Shown: piece by piece, positions 1 through 8,876 of the stretch
Layout of the letters: each line of letters starts with the position of its first letter
Position numbering within the stretch: position 1 is the first letter of the stretch
Source of the DNA: Amphibacillus sediminis NBRC 103570
GTDB taxonomy: Bacteria; Bacillota; Bacilli; Bacillales; Amphibacillaceae
Length of the DNA: 64,000 nucleotides
Assembly (NCBI RefSeq): GCF_001552275.1
Contig: NZ_BCQW01000001.1
Coordinates: 124,001-188,000, forward strand
Reading direction: 5' to 3'
Program-made: the position numbers and the translations under genes
The notes under the pieces: generated by a model
What the model was told of the DNA's origin: nothing
The model's input: the letters and a program-made list of their open reading frames with translations, nothing else
Database searches by the model: none

Positions 1-433
1 CCTGATAATCAGAAAAATCATCAACAAAATAGGTCTCAACTAGTGAAGCAGGGATAAAGCCACGTAACCCCACATCCACGACTAAACCACCTTTAACGAT
101 TTCTTTAACAGGGGCTTCAAATACTTCACCAGAAGCAAGTTTTTCTTCTAAGTCTAACCAAGCCTGTTCAGTGTCTACAGCTTGCTTAGATAAAATAATT
201 TCATCATCAGATATTTTCTTTATTTTTAAAGTTAACTCATCATTAATAGAAACAACTTCTCCAGCCGAGTCAATGTGTAGACTAGATAACTCACTAATTG
301 GAACAATCCCGTCGGTCTTCCATCCAATATCAACGAGTACTTGTTTATCTTCTACTTTTACGACTTTCCCAGTTACGATTTCGCCAATCGCCAATTCTTT
401 AAAATCTGATACTTCTTTATTCATTTCATCCAT
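1..433 (-). CDS. rpsA: 30S ribosomal protein S1 homologue (YpfD type), N-terminal part
   Basis: RNA-binding protein built from repeated S1 (OB-fold) domains. The 144 codons visible cover a first S1 domain (about residues 14-80, with IVTGKVVKVEDKQVLVDIG) and the start of a second (KEIVKGGLVVDVGLRGFIPAS). The gene runs off the left edge, so its full length is unknown. The start is the ATG at 433, with AAGGAGG about 10 bases upstream. In Bacillaceae this gene follows cmk, as here, with plsC also adjacent. Bacillus S1 homologues are shorter than Escherichia coli S1 and have a less certain role in translation initiation; that is family knowledge, not visible here. Confidence 0.9.
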   Translation of the reverse strand, partial: MDEMNKEVSDFKELAIGEIVTGKVVKVEDKQVLVDIGWKTDGIVPISELSSLHIDSAGEVVSINDELTLKIKKISDDEIILSKQAVDTEQAWLDLEEKLASGEVFEAPVKEIVKGGLVVDVGLRGFIPASLVETYFVDDFSDYQ

Positions 434-529
434 CAAATAAGAGCCTCCTTCAATTTGCGACAAGAAATAAACTATTCCTTTTCTAAGTTCTAACATTTCA
501 GAACATTTGTCAAGTCTTAAGGTTTAATT

Positions 530-1111
530 TTAACTATTATTTTCTAACAACACTTTAATCGCTTCCATAATGGTTTCAGTAGCATCCTTTGCCGAAGCCT
601 TTGTGTTACGAAGCTCTGTCATATTAACTGGTGAACCATAGATGATTTTAAGTTTTTTTCCTATTTTATAAGGCCCGATAATAGCACAAGGCACAACGAC
701 AGCATCAGATCTTAAAGCAAAAAAACCAATGCCTGTTAGACCTTTTCCAAGTTTCCCTGACTTACTTCGTGTCCCTTCAGGAAATAATCCCAATACCTTA
801 TTATCTTTTAGTAATTGAAGAGCTTGGCGTAGAGCTGCTCGATCACTCATTCCTCGTTTAATTGGGAAAGCATTGAGACTTCTAAGTAACTTACTTAACC
901 ACTTTTTCTCAAACAATTCTTCTTTTGCTAAAAAATGCAGATCACGTGGCGATGATCCTCCTACGACTGGTGGATCTAAATTTGAAATATGATTAGAACA
1001 AATGATGACAGGGCCATTTTTCGGAATGTTTTCCTTGCCAATGACCTCCATCCGATAAAGGGGCTTTAGCGTATACCAGACAATATTTTTAGCAACATGG
1101 TAAAAACCCAA
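530..1111 (-). CDS. plsC: 1-acyl-sn-glycerol-3-phosphate acyltransferase PlsC
   Basis: Transfers an acyl chain to lysophosphatidic acid to make phosphatidic acid at the inner face of the membrane. The acyltransferase motifs are present: HX4D (H41, D46 in NHISNLDPP) and FPEGTRS at about residues 110-116. At 193 residues it has normal length for the short bacterial family. The start is a TTG directly abutting the TAA of cmk with no spacer; a strong AAGGAGGGG lies 5-6 bases upstream inside the end of cmk, which supports this rare start. The cmk-plsC-rpsA order is common in Bacillaceae and suggests cotranscription. Confidence 0.92.
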   Translation of the reverse strand: MGFYHVAKNIVWYTLKPLYRMEVIGKENIPKNGPVIICSNHISNLDPPVVGGSSPRDLHFLAKEELFEKKWLSKLLRSLNAFPIKRGMSDRAALRQALQLLKDNKVLGLFPEGTRSKSGKLGKGLTGIGFFALRSDAVVVPCAIIGPYKIGKKLKIIYGSPVNMTELRNTKASAKDATETIMEAIKVLLENNS

Positions 1112-1792
1112 TTAGACCCCTCCTTTTTGCTCAATTATACTAAGAATCTTAGCTGTAACTTGATCGATATCTAAGGAGGTTGTATCCACCTCAATTGCAT
1201 CCTCTGCTTTAACCAATGGCGACACATCACGCTCAGAGTCTAGTTTGTCACGTTCGGCAATTTCGTGCTCAAGCTGGATTAGGCTTGTTTTAAAGCCCTT
1301 CTTCATATTTTCTTTGTAGCGACGTTCAGCACGCTCAGCCACAGAGGCAACTAAAAAAATCTTTATTTCTGCATCTGGTATGACATGGGAGCCGATATCA
1401 CGGCCATCCATGACTACTGCTCTTTTTTCAGCTAATGCTCGTTGTCGTCGTACCATTTCTTCCCTTACTAGTCGATGTCTTGCCACTTGTGAAACGCTAT
1501 TTGTAACGGATTGACTTCTAATTGGATCGGTTACATCCTTTCCATCTACTAACACTCTTTGCCCTTTTTCCCCTTGTACTAATTCAATTGTCGTTTTAAT
1601 CAATAATGAGTATAGCGACTGTTCGTCATTTAAGTCTATGTTTCTATTAATGGCTTGATATGTGAGAGCCCGGTACATCGCTCCCGTATCTATATAAACA
1701 TAACCTAGCTTTTGGGCTATTTTTTTTGCTACCGTGCTTTTCCCTGCTGCCGCTGGTCCATCAATAGCAATTGCTAACTTTGTTGTTTCCAT
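1112..1792 (-). CDS. cmk: cytidylate kinase
   Basis: Phosphorylates CMP and dCMP to the diphosphates in pyrimidine salvage and nucleotide recycling. The P-loop GPAAAGKS lies at residues 12-19, followed by the family segment [14 protein letters not shown] and the central [11 protein letters not shown]. At 226 residues the length is standard. The ATG start has AAAGGG upstream. It is translationally linked to plsC, whose TTG start follows the cmk stop codon immediately. The upstream gap of 214 bases is almost filled by repeat B1, so the promoter must lie in or next to that repeat. Confidence 0.96.
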   Translation of the reverse strand: METTKLAIAIDGPAAAGKSTVAKKIAQKLGYVYIDTGAMYRALTYQAINRNIDLNDEQSLYSLLIKTTIELVQGEKGQRVLVDGKDVTDPIRSQSVTNSVSQVARHRLVREEMVRRQRALAEKRAVVMDGRDIGSHVIPDAEIKIFLVASVAERAERRYKENMKKGFKTSLIQLEHEIAERDKLDSERDVSPLVKAEDAIEVDTTSLDIDQVTAKILSIIEQKGGV

Positions 1793-1828
1793 TTACTTCG
1801 CCCTTTCATTACTTCATAACCATAATCA

Positions 1829-2004
1829 AATACGCCTTAGTAGCATATTTGCGCCCCCAGCTTTTATCGTGCTTTAACTCGGTCAATGCCCTCTAAACTC
1901 TATCGCATTCGCTGGAGGCTTTAACTTTATTCAACAGTTTGTAACCTCCACTAAATGGAATTCATTATAGCACGGGAGACTTCAGCTGAAATGAAGTTAA
2001 AGCT
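1829..2004 (+). repeat. intergenic repeat family B, copy B1
   Basis: Near full-length copy of a roughly 175 bp element found eight times in the window. Its left part holds GCGCC-rich sequence. The right part is bounded by an imperfect inverted pair, GCTTTAACTT at about 1918-1927 and AAGTTAAAGC near 1994-2003. It fills most of the gap between cmk and the PilZ gene. Confidence 0.75.
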
Positions 2005-2006
2005 TA

Positions 2007-2663
2007 TTATAGTTTTTGTCTCAGTTTACGTTGTTTATCAAAGCAATATTGAATAATTTGTTCACGTTCACGTTCATTAATATGAGTAAACTTTAGTGAT
2101 AACAAAGACGTTTGTGGATCAGGCTTTTGAGGTTGTATCCGTACAGCTTCAACATTTGTATGTAAATAGTATTGATCCCTTTTATGACTTGGTAATACCA
2201 TGACACTATCCAACACCATACCCGGCTTTATGGGATGATCCTCAGGTATAATGACGGCCATCCCCCCTCCGCTAATATTTGTCGTTATGGTTGTCAATGT
2301 CTCAAATAGGTTGTCAGGATGGGTAAGGGATATATCTAACTGTGCGCTGACTCGAACATATTCTCGCCTTTGTACCCTTATAAGTTTACTCTGATCGAAA
2401 TGTAAAAGCAACATTGGGATGTTATTTTTTTTTCTCCCTTTTACAACTGTCTTAAACTGATAAACCGCATGATCGCTACCGACAAAATAGGCAATAAGTA
2501 CTGTTCCATTTGGAAAAAAATCAGTCCGACTCGTAGTCGTGTGAATCGGGTAATCTATATATATGGTGTCTTCATTAAATTCTACAATTCGACAACGATA
2601 ATTCATTAATTCATGCTCATCTTCTTTATATTCTAAGGTTAAAGTTGTTCCTATTTTAAACAT
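2007..2663 (-). CDS. ypfA: PilZ-domain c-di-GMP receptor (YpfA/DgrA, YcgR-like)
   Basis: Likely c-di-GMP-binding flagellar brake protein. An N-terminal YcgR-type domain covers about residues 1-95. The C-terminal PilZ domain has both ligand motifs: RxxxR (R100-EYV-R104) and NISGGG at 129-134, the family (D/N)xSxxG. The start used is the ATG at 2663, 8 bases after a GAGGGG sequence. A GTG 15 bases further upstream (2678) is in frame but lies inside the ribosome-binding site. In Bacillus subtilis, YpfA binds c-di-GMP and inhibits motility. Its neighbours ypeB and sleB match Bacillus order. Confidence 0.9.
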   Translation of the reverse strand: MFKIGTTLTLEYKEDEHELMNYRCRIVEFNEDTIYIDYPIHTTTSRTDFFPNGTVLIAYFVGSDHAVYQFKTVVKGRKKNNIPMLLLHFDQSKLIRVQRREYVRVSAQLDISLTHPDNLFETLTTITTNISGGGMAVIIPEDHPIKPGMVLDSVMVLPSHKRDQYYLHTNVEAVRIQPQKPDPQTSLLSLKFTHINEREREQIIQYCFDKQRKLRQKL

Positions 2664-2727
2664 TAACAAACCCCTCACCTTCTATTAATTCTATTCATAT
2701 TATGGCAGATATGAGGATGTCGAGCAA

Positions 2728-2776
2728 GAAAAAACACCTACACCTTAATCGTATAGATCTCAGGTAGTAGGTGTTT
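2728..2776 (-). terminator. intrinsic terminator of the sleB-ypeB operon
   Basis: Inverted repeat AAACACCTAC / GTAGGTGTTT followed on the minus strand by a run of T. It lies 20 bases beyond the ypeB stop. The loop is long (about 25 bases) and may form its own short stem. Confidence 0.75.
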
Positions 2777-2796
2777 AGTATGTGGTAAAGGTGTGA

Positions 2797-4146
2797 TTAG
2801 TCTGTTAAAACACGCTTATCCCAGCGTCTTTCAACATCTTGCAAAAGCTCAACTGATACTTCATACCCTGTGGAAGCATCAATAAAAATCCGATAAGTGT
2901 CATTATTTAGTGTACCAAAGAAAGCATAGGTTAAGACTTCATTTCCTTCTGGGTCCTCGACAATCGCTAAGTGCTGATCTTCAATAGTCAACGACTGATT
3001 AACTTTATCCTTTGCTTCCTCTAAAGTCAATTCCGGTTCTTCAATTTCTCGGGTATTGTGATGACGATAATAGTCTGTTGCACTAAAGCCGACAATATCG
3101 CCATTATCTAATCCAACCTTAACCATCACTTTATCAGGGTAAACCCAAATGTCATCTTGGGTGCCAATATACTGAAAAAGGCCAGTGTTATCATATTGAC
3201 TTGACTGTAATAAAATCACTTGATCAAAACCCTGATCTTCTAATAAATCTTCAGCATGTTGTTGGGCTTCATTTAAACCAATCGTCGCATCAGATAATTC
3301 ACGATTAATCATATACGAAAGAACATGACCACCCTTTTCGGTAATTTCTACATAGCCCTGCTCGTCATCTGTGGAAAACGAACCACTATATGTTTGTAGT
3401 TGGGCACCATCACCACTCTTTTGAAGATCAATTTCTATATCATCAGGAAGTTCAAATTGATCTTTAATCAGTTGAATTGCTTCTTCTTCAGTGATCGGGT
3501 CGCCTGTCAAATAAGCAAACTTATGCTGTTGATTAGGTAAGTTTGTTGATAAATTTTGAAAATGTGTTTCGGTAAAACCGTTAGCATGGTCCTCAACTTT
3601 AGTAAAACCATCAATAATAGGGCTTTGCTCTACTTCAGAGGAAGCTAGGGCTAACTCGACATCTACCCAACGAAGTTGATCATTTAAGACCGTATGCTGT
3701 ACCGTTCTCAGCTCCTCACGAATATCATTTGAAGACTGATACAAGGCTGTTAACTTTTCAATCTCTTCATCAGATAAAGGCTCATCTTCAAGATTTCGTA
3801 CCGCTACATCATAACTAAAATCACCGATTTCCGCTAAAAAATTTTCTGTTTTGCTAAATGGTAACAAAACAAGCGGGAGCTGGCTGACATCTGTTTGGGC
3901 TTGAGAGGTTAAGCGCCAAATTTCAAGCAGTTGCGGTGATAATTGCTCTTTTGTATTTAACGCTAAGGTCGTTCCGATCTTATCATGTAACAAATCTAAA
4001 TGATAGGTTAAATCATGAAAAGCGCGTTGATAATTGTTTTCAGCTTGAACCATTAATGTTTCTCTTTGCTCATTTTGGTTATACCCCCATATCCCCGTAC
4101 CAATCAAGCCAACTGAGAGTAGACCAATGAGTATCCATCGTGCCAT
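2797..4146 (-). CDS. ypeB: germination protein YpeB
   Basis: Spore protein needed for assembly and stability of the cortex-lytic enzyme SleB. It has an N-terminal membrane anchor (about residues 4-22), a long helical region, and C-terminal PepSY-type repeats (segments such as EEAIQLIKDQFEL, LNEAQQHAEDLLE and TLEEAKDKVNQSL). At 449 residues it matches the family length of about 450. It follows sleB after 17 bases in one operon, the standard arrangement. In Bacillus the pair is expressed in the forespore under sigma-G. No sigma-G promoter could be assigned with confidence here. Confidence 0.95.
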   Translation of the reverse strand: MARWILIGLLSVGLIGTGIWGYNQNEQRETLMVQAENNYQRAFHDLTYHLDLLHDKIGTTLALNTKEQLSPQLLEIWRLTSQAQTDVSQLPLVLLPFSKTENFLAEIGDFSYDVAVRNLEDEPLSDEEIEKLTALYQSSNDIREELRTVQHTVLNDQLRWVDVELALASSEVEQSPIIDGFTKVEDHANGFTETHFQNLSTNLPNQQHKFAYLTGDPITEEEAIQLIKDQFELPDDIEIDLQKSGDGAQLQTYSGSFSTDDEQGYVEITEKGGHVLSYMINRELSDATIGLNEAQQHAEDLLEDQGFDQVILLQSSQYDNTGLFQYIGTQDDIWVYPDKVMVKVGLDNGDIVGFSATDYYRHHNTREIEEPELTLEEAKDKVNQSLTIEDQHLAIVEDPEGNEVLTYAFFGTLNNDTYRIFIDASTGYEVSVELLQDVERRWDKRVLTD

Positions 4147-4163
4147 TGTTTATCACTCCTTTT

Positions 4164-5030
4164 CTACATACAAAAAATATGTTTACCTATTCGTTTAATT
4201 TGAGGACGTGACCAAATCCAGTCAGATGTCGCTGTATCTGGATTAAAATAATATAGAGCTTCTCCGGTAGGGTCCCATCCATTTATGGCATCTAATACCG
4301 CTCGGCGTGCTGTCTCATCAGGTTCTAGATAAATTTGACCATCGGCCACTGCCGTAAAAGCTAATGGTTCAAAGATAACGCTCGAAGCTGTATTAGGAAA
4401 AGTTGTGCTTTGAATCCGATTTAAAATCACCGCGGCTACAGCCACTTGTCCTTCATAAGGTTCGCCACGCGCCTCGCCATAGACAGCTTGTGCCATTAAT
4501 TGAATATCATTTTGAGAGAAACCATTCGGGACATTTGTAGATGTAGGTTCGATCGCTTGATCTTGATCAGCTTGCTGTTGATCTGTTGGAGCTTGATTCT
4601 GACTTGGCTCACCTTCCGTTTGATTCGTCTCATTAGGTTTTTTCTTTACTTGATCTTCTTTATTCATGCCTCCATAATAAGTAAACTTACGACCAGCTTC
4701 TAGATTTTTACGAATGAAGTCTTTGTCATACTCGCTAGCTTGAACCAGCTTTTCTTTTACTTGATCACCAGCTAAACCATCAATCTCCATACCAAATTCA
4801 TATTGAAAGTGTCGTAAAGCCCAATACGTTCCCCAACCGAATACCCCATCAATTTGACTATTATAAAACCCTAAATATTGTAACCGTGCTTGTAATTCAA
4901 CGACGTCCTCGCCAGTGGCACCGTGCTGAATAACCTGTGGACTAAATGCATTAATTTCATTATGGCTAGCAATGCCTATAAAGGAAAATAGAATAGCCAA
5001 AGATAAGCTTTTTATCATCAGTGTTTTCAT
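4164..5030 (-). CDS. sleB: spore cortex-lytic enzyme SleB
   Basis: Lytic transglycosylase that degrades spore cortex peptidoglycan during germination. It has a signal peptide (about residues 1-28), a peptidoglycan-binding domain (about 36-95, with LQARLQYLGFYNSQIDGVFG), an unusually Gln/Asn/Thr-rich linker (about 130-170), and a C-terminal hydrolase_2 domain. The catalytic glutamate is in AVYGEARGEP (about E186). The start is the ATG at 5030, with TTAGGAGGCG 5 bases upstream; an in-frame ATG at 5051 precedes this site and is unlikely. The next gene is ypeB, its functional partner. Confidence 0.95.
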   Translation of the reverse strand: MKTLMIKSLSLAILFSFIGIASHNEINAFSPQVIQHGATGEDVVELQARLQYLGFYNSQIDGVFGWGTYWALRHFQYEFGMEIDGLAGDQVKEKLVQASEYDKDFIRKNLEAGRKFTYYGGMNKEDQVKKKPNETNQTEGEPSQNQAPTDQQQADQDQAIEPTSTNVPNGFSQNDIQLMAQAVYGEARGEPYEGQVAVAAVILNRIQSTTFPNTASSVIFEPLAFTAVADGQIYLEPDETARRAVLDAINGWDPTGEALYYFNPDTATSDWIWSRPQIKRIGKHIFCM

Positions 5031-5104
5031 ATATTCGCCTCCTAAATCCATGATAAATGTCTTTTGCTAGGTAGTTTCTAATAAAACAACTATTTTATAC
5101 ATTG

Positions 5105-5250
5105 AATAAAGTGAAACTTTGTTCAGTGTGGATTAAGTACACATAGGATGTGATGGTGCAGACGTAGCGACACGACATCGCGAACATAGTCAGCTTCCTC
5201 TCTCCCCCCACTGATCGTTAATTGAACCAATCGGGCCGTTACTGGTTGTA
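5105..5250 (+). repeat. intergenic repeat family A, copy A1 (3' truncated)
   Basis: First 145 bases or so of the family A element: the AAAGTGAAACTT.GTTCAGTG start, the GCGACACGAC..CGC arm, CTTCCTCTCTCCCCCCACTGA, then TTGAACCAATCGGGCCGTTACTGG, where it stops. It lies in the roughly 340 bp gap between sleB and mecB. Nothing else was recognised in that gap. Confidence 0.85.
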
Positions 5251-5369
5251 ATAAATAAAAACAAGCATGCATCCATGTTTCAAAATTGCTTAGAATATCA
5301 TATAATAAGCAAAAGCACCTTTTTTAAAATATGAATCGTTATCACACTTACTTTAAGGGGGTAATTAGC

Positions 5370-5948
5370 ATGCGGTTAGAGAGATTATCATCAAATCAAT
5401 TTAAAATTTTCTTAACTTTTGATGATCTAATTGAACGTGGACTTACGGAAGAAATGCTTTGGCGGGATTTGCCATCCATGCAAGCTCTATTTCACGATAT
5501 GATGTTTGAAGCGAGTGACGAATTAGATATCGAGTTATCTGGAGTTTTATCAGTGCAAGTATATATGCTTCAAGCACAAGGCATGTTAATTATCGTTACA
5601 CAAGAACATATTGACCAGGAAGACGAAGATGACTTCATTGAAATGCAGGTTACACTTGATGAAAGTGACGCTTTACTCTATGTATTTGATGACTTTGAAG
5701 ATATCATCCAGCTCGCGCATACATTAGGTCGCTTAGAGATCGATTCAGGAGCTGTTTATTATTTTGAAAATAACTACTATGTGTATTTTACTGATGATCT
5801 GTTAAATGACATAAACCAGGAGGATATTATCGCTCTACTTTCGGAGTACTCAGAAGCTAGTGTTCTATCCCCTGCACGCCTAATGGAATATGGTCAATTG
5901 ATTATTGAAGAACAAGCCATGTTTGCCCTTCGCCAAATGTTTGCTTAA
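5370..5948 (+). CDS. mecB: MecA-family adaptor protein (YpbH/MecB)
   Basis: Adaptor that brings substrates to the ClpC-ClpP protease. The N-terminus (MRLERLSSNQFKIFLTFDD) and length (192 residues) match YpbH rather than MecA. It has the two-domain plan: an N-terminal substrate-binding region, an acidic linker (DQEDEDDFIE) and a C-terminal ClpC-binding domain. The ATG at 5370 is preceded by AAGGGGG; an in-frame ATG 39 bases upstream has no ribosome-binding site. It is transcribed alone, opposite to sleB and ansA. A terminator follows at 6108-6149. Confidence 0.9.
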   Translation: MRLERLSSNQFKIFLTFDDLIERGLTEEMLWRDLPSMQALFHDMMFEASDELDIELSGVLSVQVYMLQAQGMLIIVTQEHIDQEDEDDFIEMQVTLDESDALLYVFDDFEDIIQLAHTLGRLEIDSGAVYYFENNYYVYFTDDLLNDINQEDIIALLSEYSEASVLSPARLMEYGQLIIEEQAMFALRQMFA

Positions 5949-6107
5949 CATTAGCTAACTCTATGGTTGTCCGTCGTTAATTGCAAATGGATCGGATTTT
6001 CAGCGCATGGAGCAGAAAATAATGGTAGTGATATTTTAGAAACAGTGCGTAGCAGAATAACAAGCCAACAATGATTTGAGTTGTTGATGACTTGGTAAAG
6101 GTAAAGA

Positions 6108-6149
6108 TAAAGATCGAGTAGTTCCAAGAATACTACTCGATCTTTTTTA
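6108..6149 (+). terminator. intrinsic terminator downstream of mecB
   Basis: Perfect 14 bp stem (AAAGATCGAGTAGT and its complement) around a 9-base loop, followed by TTTTTT. It lies 160 bases after the mecB stop. The rest of the 5949-6364 gap holds only this hairpin and a short family A fragment. Confidence 0.9.
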
Positions 6150-6271
6150 TTATCAACAGATACTTAGTTTCGATTTTTTTACTGTAGGGACTATAGGTAG
6201 AGCCTACGGTAACTAGTGGTTCTAAAAATCTCCTTCTTCGCATTTCGTCAAAAATTAGGCTGAAGTAATTC

Positions 6272-6293
6272 AATAAAGTGTAACTTCGTTCAG
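6272..6293 (+). repeat. family A 5'-end fragment
   Basis: About 22 bases matching the start of family A (ATAAAGTG.AACTTCGTTCAG). The flanking sequence is unrelated, so this is probably a remnant. Confidence 0.6.
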
Positions 6294-6364
6294 CGATCTG
6301 GCAGGGAGTGACAAAAAATAAGTGGAGAACCTTACCTGAACAGATTAGTGTCCTCTAACATATT

Positions 6365-7336
6365 TTACTGCTCCAGGACAGCTTCAATCTTTTCTATTTG
6401 ATAACCCGCTTCCAATAATGCTAATAGCTTAATCCTTGCCTTAGGCCCAGACAGACGTTTGGCAAAAATAACACCTTTCTCTTTTAGTTGTTTACCACCG
6501 CCAGGATAACCATACGTCGGTTGAACAACACCTAAAAAGCTACGGGATACTAAGACAACAGGAATCCCGTCTAAAATTAATTGTTCAATAGGTTCCACCA
6601 ACCAAGGTGGTAAATTTCCTTGACCAAACCCTTCAATAACTAATCCATTGGGCTGCATTTGAATAATTGCGTCAATTAATGCTCGATCCATTCCACTATA
6701 GCATTTAACAAGTGGAACACATCCCGTAACCGTGTTAAACGGTATCTTTTCAGATTTGATCCATTTATGATAAAAGTAAACCTCTTGCTTCGTTAATAAA
6801 CCAATTGGACCAAACTGTGGACTTTGAAACGTGGCCACATTACTTGCTGATGTTTTAGTCACATAAGCAGCTGTGTGAATTTCGTCATTCATTACAACTA
6901 AAACACCTTTATCTATTGCTGATGACTCACCGGCTACCCGCACAGCACTAATTAAATTATATAAACCATCTGAACCAATCTCATTACTTGAACGCATTGC
7001 TCCAGTTATCACAATTGGCTTATCAAGATCTAAATATAAATCAAGAAAATAAGCCGTTTCTTCTAATGTATCCGTCCCATGTGTAACAACGACACCATCA
7101 TATTGCGATTCATTTATGATATTTTCAATATACTGACCAAGCTCAAGCATGTGACTAACGGTTATATGTGGAGATGGTAAATCAAATAAAAAATGTTCCT
7201 CAATCGAAGCGATTTGATTAAGCTGAGCCAATTCTTTACTTAGGGGATGGTACTCTGTTGGTACAACAGCACCGGTTTTTACATCTTCTGACATAGCAAT
7301 AGTGCCACCCGTATGAATAATAGCGATTGTTTTCAT
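6365..7336 (-). CDS. ansA: L-asparaginase (type I, cytoplasmic)
   Basis: Hydrolyses L-asparagine to aspartate and ammonia. Both catalytic threonine motifs are present: IHTGGTIA near the N-terminus (T12) and VVTHGTDTLEETAYF at about residues 84-98. No signal peptide; 323 residues is normal for the cytoplasmic AnsA type. The ATG start has GAGGTGGG about 6 bases upstream. It stands alone, with no adjacent ansB aspartase or ansR regulator. Confidence 0.95.
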   Translation of the reverse strand: MKTIAIIHTGGTIAMSEDVKTGAVVPTEYHPLSKELAQLNQIASIEEHFLFDLPSPHITVSHMLELGQYIENIINESQYDGVVVTHGTDTLEETAYFLDLYLDLDKPIVITGAMRSSNEIGSDGLYNLISAVRVAGESSAIDKGVLVVMNDEIHTAAYVTKTSASNVATFQSPQFGPIGLLTKQEVYFYHKWIKSEKIPFNTVTGCVPLVKCYSGMDRALIDAIIQMQPNGLVIEGFGQGNLPPWLVEPIEQLILDGIPVVLVSRSFLGVVQPTYGYPGGGKQLKEKGVIFAKRLSGPKARIKLLALLEAGYQIEKIEAVLEQ

Positions 7337-7511
7337 CTAAATCCCACCTCATTAACGATAAAAATACATAAGTATTGCTTAAGAGATAAATAAAAAGGTC
7401 GCTAAGCCTTTAACTTACCCTTTTTATCACTTGTGAATGACAAAATACGTGATCTTTTAAATAGTTTTAAGCAATCCTGACGAAATGACGTTTAATTTGT
7501 ACTAATCCAAA

Positions 7512-7536
7512 AGAAAAACGCTAATTAATCATTAGC
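7512..7536 (-). terminator. intrinsic terminator overlapping the end of the CBS-ACT gene
   Basis: Stem CGCTAAT / ATTAGCG closed by a short loop and followed by TTTTTCTTTT on the minus strand. The stem contains the last codons and the TAA stop of the gene ending at 7525. Confidence 0.85.
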
Positions 7537-8169
7537 GCATTCTTTAATACTTAAAATTTTAAAACCAGAATGTTCCAACTTTTGTTTAATTTTTTTCTGA
7601 TTAATGGCTGGACTTACTTTTACGATGATTCGACGTATTAACCGATCTGCTTCATCAAAGGTCGTTAGCGAGATAATGTCTGCACGAACTTGTTTTAAGA
7701 TGTCAGTTAGCTGATTAAGACGACCAGATTCATCAGCAGTAGCAAGGGCTAGGCGTATACCCGATCGATTCATCCCAAATGTACTTTTAAATCTTTCCAA
7801 GACGTCAAATCGTGTCACAATCCCTTTGAAATGACGATGTTCATCTACTACCGCAATTATCGCGAATTGTTTAAAGGTAGTCAAGGTTTGCTCAAACACT
7901 TCATCTTCATAAATATATAAATCTGAATGATTGACAACATCTTGAACCGTCGTTACTGTTAAAAACACATCCTTATCCTGATCTTGAAGAAAATATGCTC
8001 GATAAATATCTTGCTTTCCCAGCATACCCAAATATTCCCTTTCATTACTCAGAACCGGCATTGCTTCAATATCCATCTTTTCAAGCTTTGTCAGAGCGGA
8101 CTTTAAGGAATCGGTTGGCAGGCATACATGACAAGCATAACTAGGTACCATAATGCTTCTAACAAACAT
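7525..8169 (-). CDS. CBS-domain pair with C-terminal ACT domain (AcuB-like)
   Basis: Probable small-molecule-sensing regulator. Two CBS repeats span about residues 5-135 (VRSIMVPSYACHVC.., then VTTVQDVVNHSDLYIYEDE..). A C-terminal ACT-like domain spans about 140-210 (RLALATADESGRLNQLTDILKQV). At 214 residues, the order and length equal Bacillus AcuB; the same architecture occurs in CBS-ACT proteins reported to bind c-di-AMP. It is not beside acuA/acuC, so the acetoin role of AcuB is not supported by context. The ATG start has GAGGTGATC upstream. Confidence 0.8.
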   Translation of the reverse strand: MFVRSIMVPSYACHVCLPTDSLKSALTKLEKMDIEAMPVLSNEREYLGMLGKQDIYRAYFLQDQDKDVFLTVTTVQDVVNHSDLYIYEDEVFEQTLTTFKQFAIIAVVDEHRHFKGIVTRFDVLERFKSTFGMNRSGIRLALATADESGRLNQLTDILKQVRADIISLTTFDEADRLIRRIIVKVSPAINQKKIKQKLEHSGFKILSIKECAND

Positions 8170-8238
8170 ATCTGATCACCTCAATCTATAACATCACACT
8201 TATTTTATGCTTTGACTTATCGCATCAGTACTGGATAA

Positions 8239-8832
8239 CTAATCGATTCGTATATTCGGTAAAAATAAGCGTTCGTTAGCTTCAAAGCGATCTGTTGGAG
8301 AGATAGTTAAATCATTTAATTGTTTTAATAAAGGTAATACTTGTTCATTTTGGTAAAATCGTGACATCACGCTTTCCAAAGTATCATCTTCCTGTGTAAT
8401 ATAATAGCGACCAGTTATAGAGGTCAATTCTGGTTCACTCGGATCTAACTGGAATTTCCTTGTCACTTCCTCAGATAATGTATCGCTTAACCTGACAATG
8501 TGAACAGAATCTCCAACTTGATTCGTGGTCCGCACTTGAGAAAACAATTCATTCTGCAGGAAGTAATCACCCCAATAATTAAAGGTTAAAATTAAGATAA
8601 CAATCAGAATAAAAAATACGACAAGTAAGCGAATAAGTGAATAGCTTACTTTCCATCTCACCTTCGCAGATTGAGCATCATGCACCTCACTTCTAGGTGG
8701 CAGGTTTAATACATCTAATTCCTGATCTTCTGGATCATACGCTTCATTTTCATCCTGTATTTGAACTTCATTTTGAATAGAAGCTACTTGCTGCCGTAAT
8801 AAATTAGCCTGATCATCATGTTGTTCACTCAC
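8239..8832 (-). CDS. ypbE: LysM-domain membrane protein (YpbE-like)
   Basis: Single-pass membrane protein of about 197 residues. It has an acidic N-terminal cytoplasmic part, a transmembrane helix (LIRLLVVFFILIVILIL, about residues 66-85) and an external C-terminus ending in a LysM-like motif (YYITQEDDTLESVMSRFYQNEQ..). The start is a GTG at 8832, with AGGAGG about 8 bases upstream; an in-frame ATG at 8865 lies before that site. It follows recS by 44 bases, as ypbE lies near recS in Bacillus subtilis. Probable cell-wall association; function otherwise unknown. Confidence 0.82.
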   Translation of the reverse strand: MSEQHDDQANLLRQQVASIQNEVQIQDENEAYDPEDQELDVLNLPPRSEVHDAQSAKVRWKVSYSLIRLLVVFFILIVILILTFNYWGDYFLQNELFSQVRTTNQVGDSVHIVRLSDTLSEEVTRKFQLDPSEPELTSITGRYYITQEDDTLESVMSRFYQNEQVLPLLKQLNDLTISPTDRFEANERLFLPNIRID

Positions 8833-8876
8833 GTGGAACACCTCCTTTAATAGGTCGATTATCATTAGATTAGGTT

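Noticed and set aside
171-440. 89-codon plus-strand frame at the left edge
   Set aside because: Shadow of the ribosomal protein S1 homologue on the other strand.
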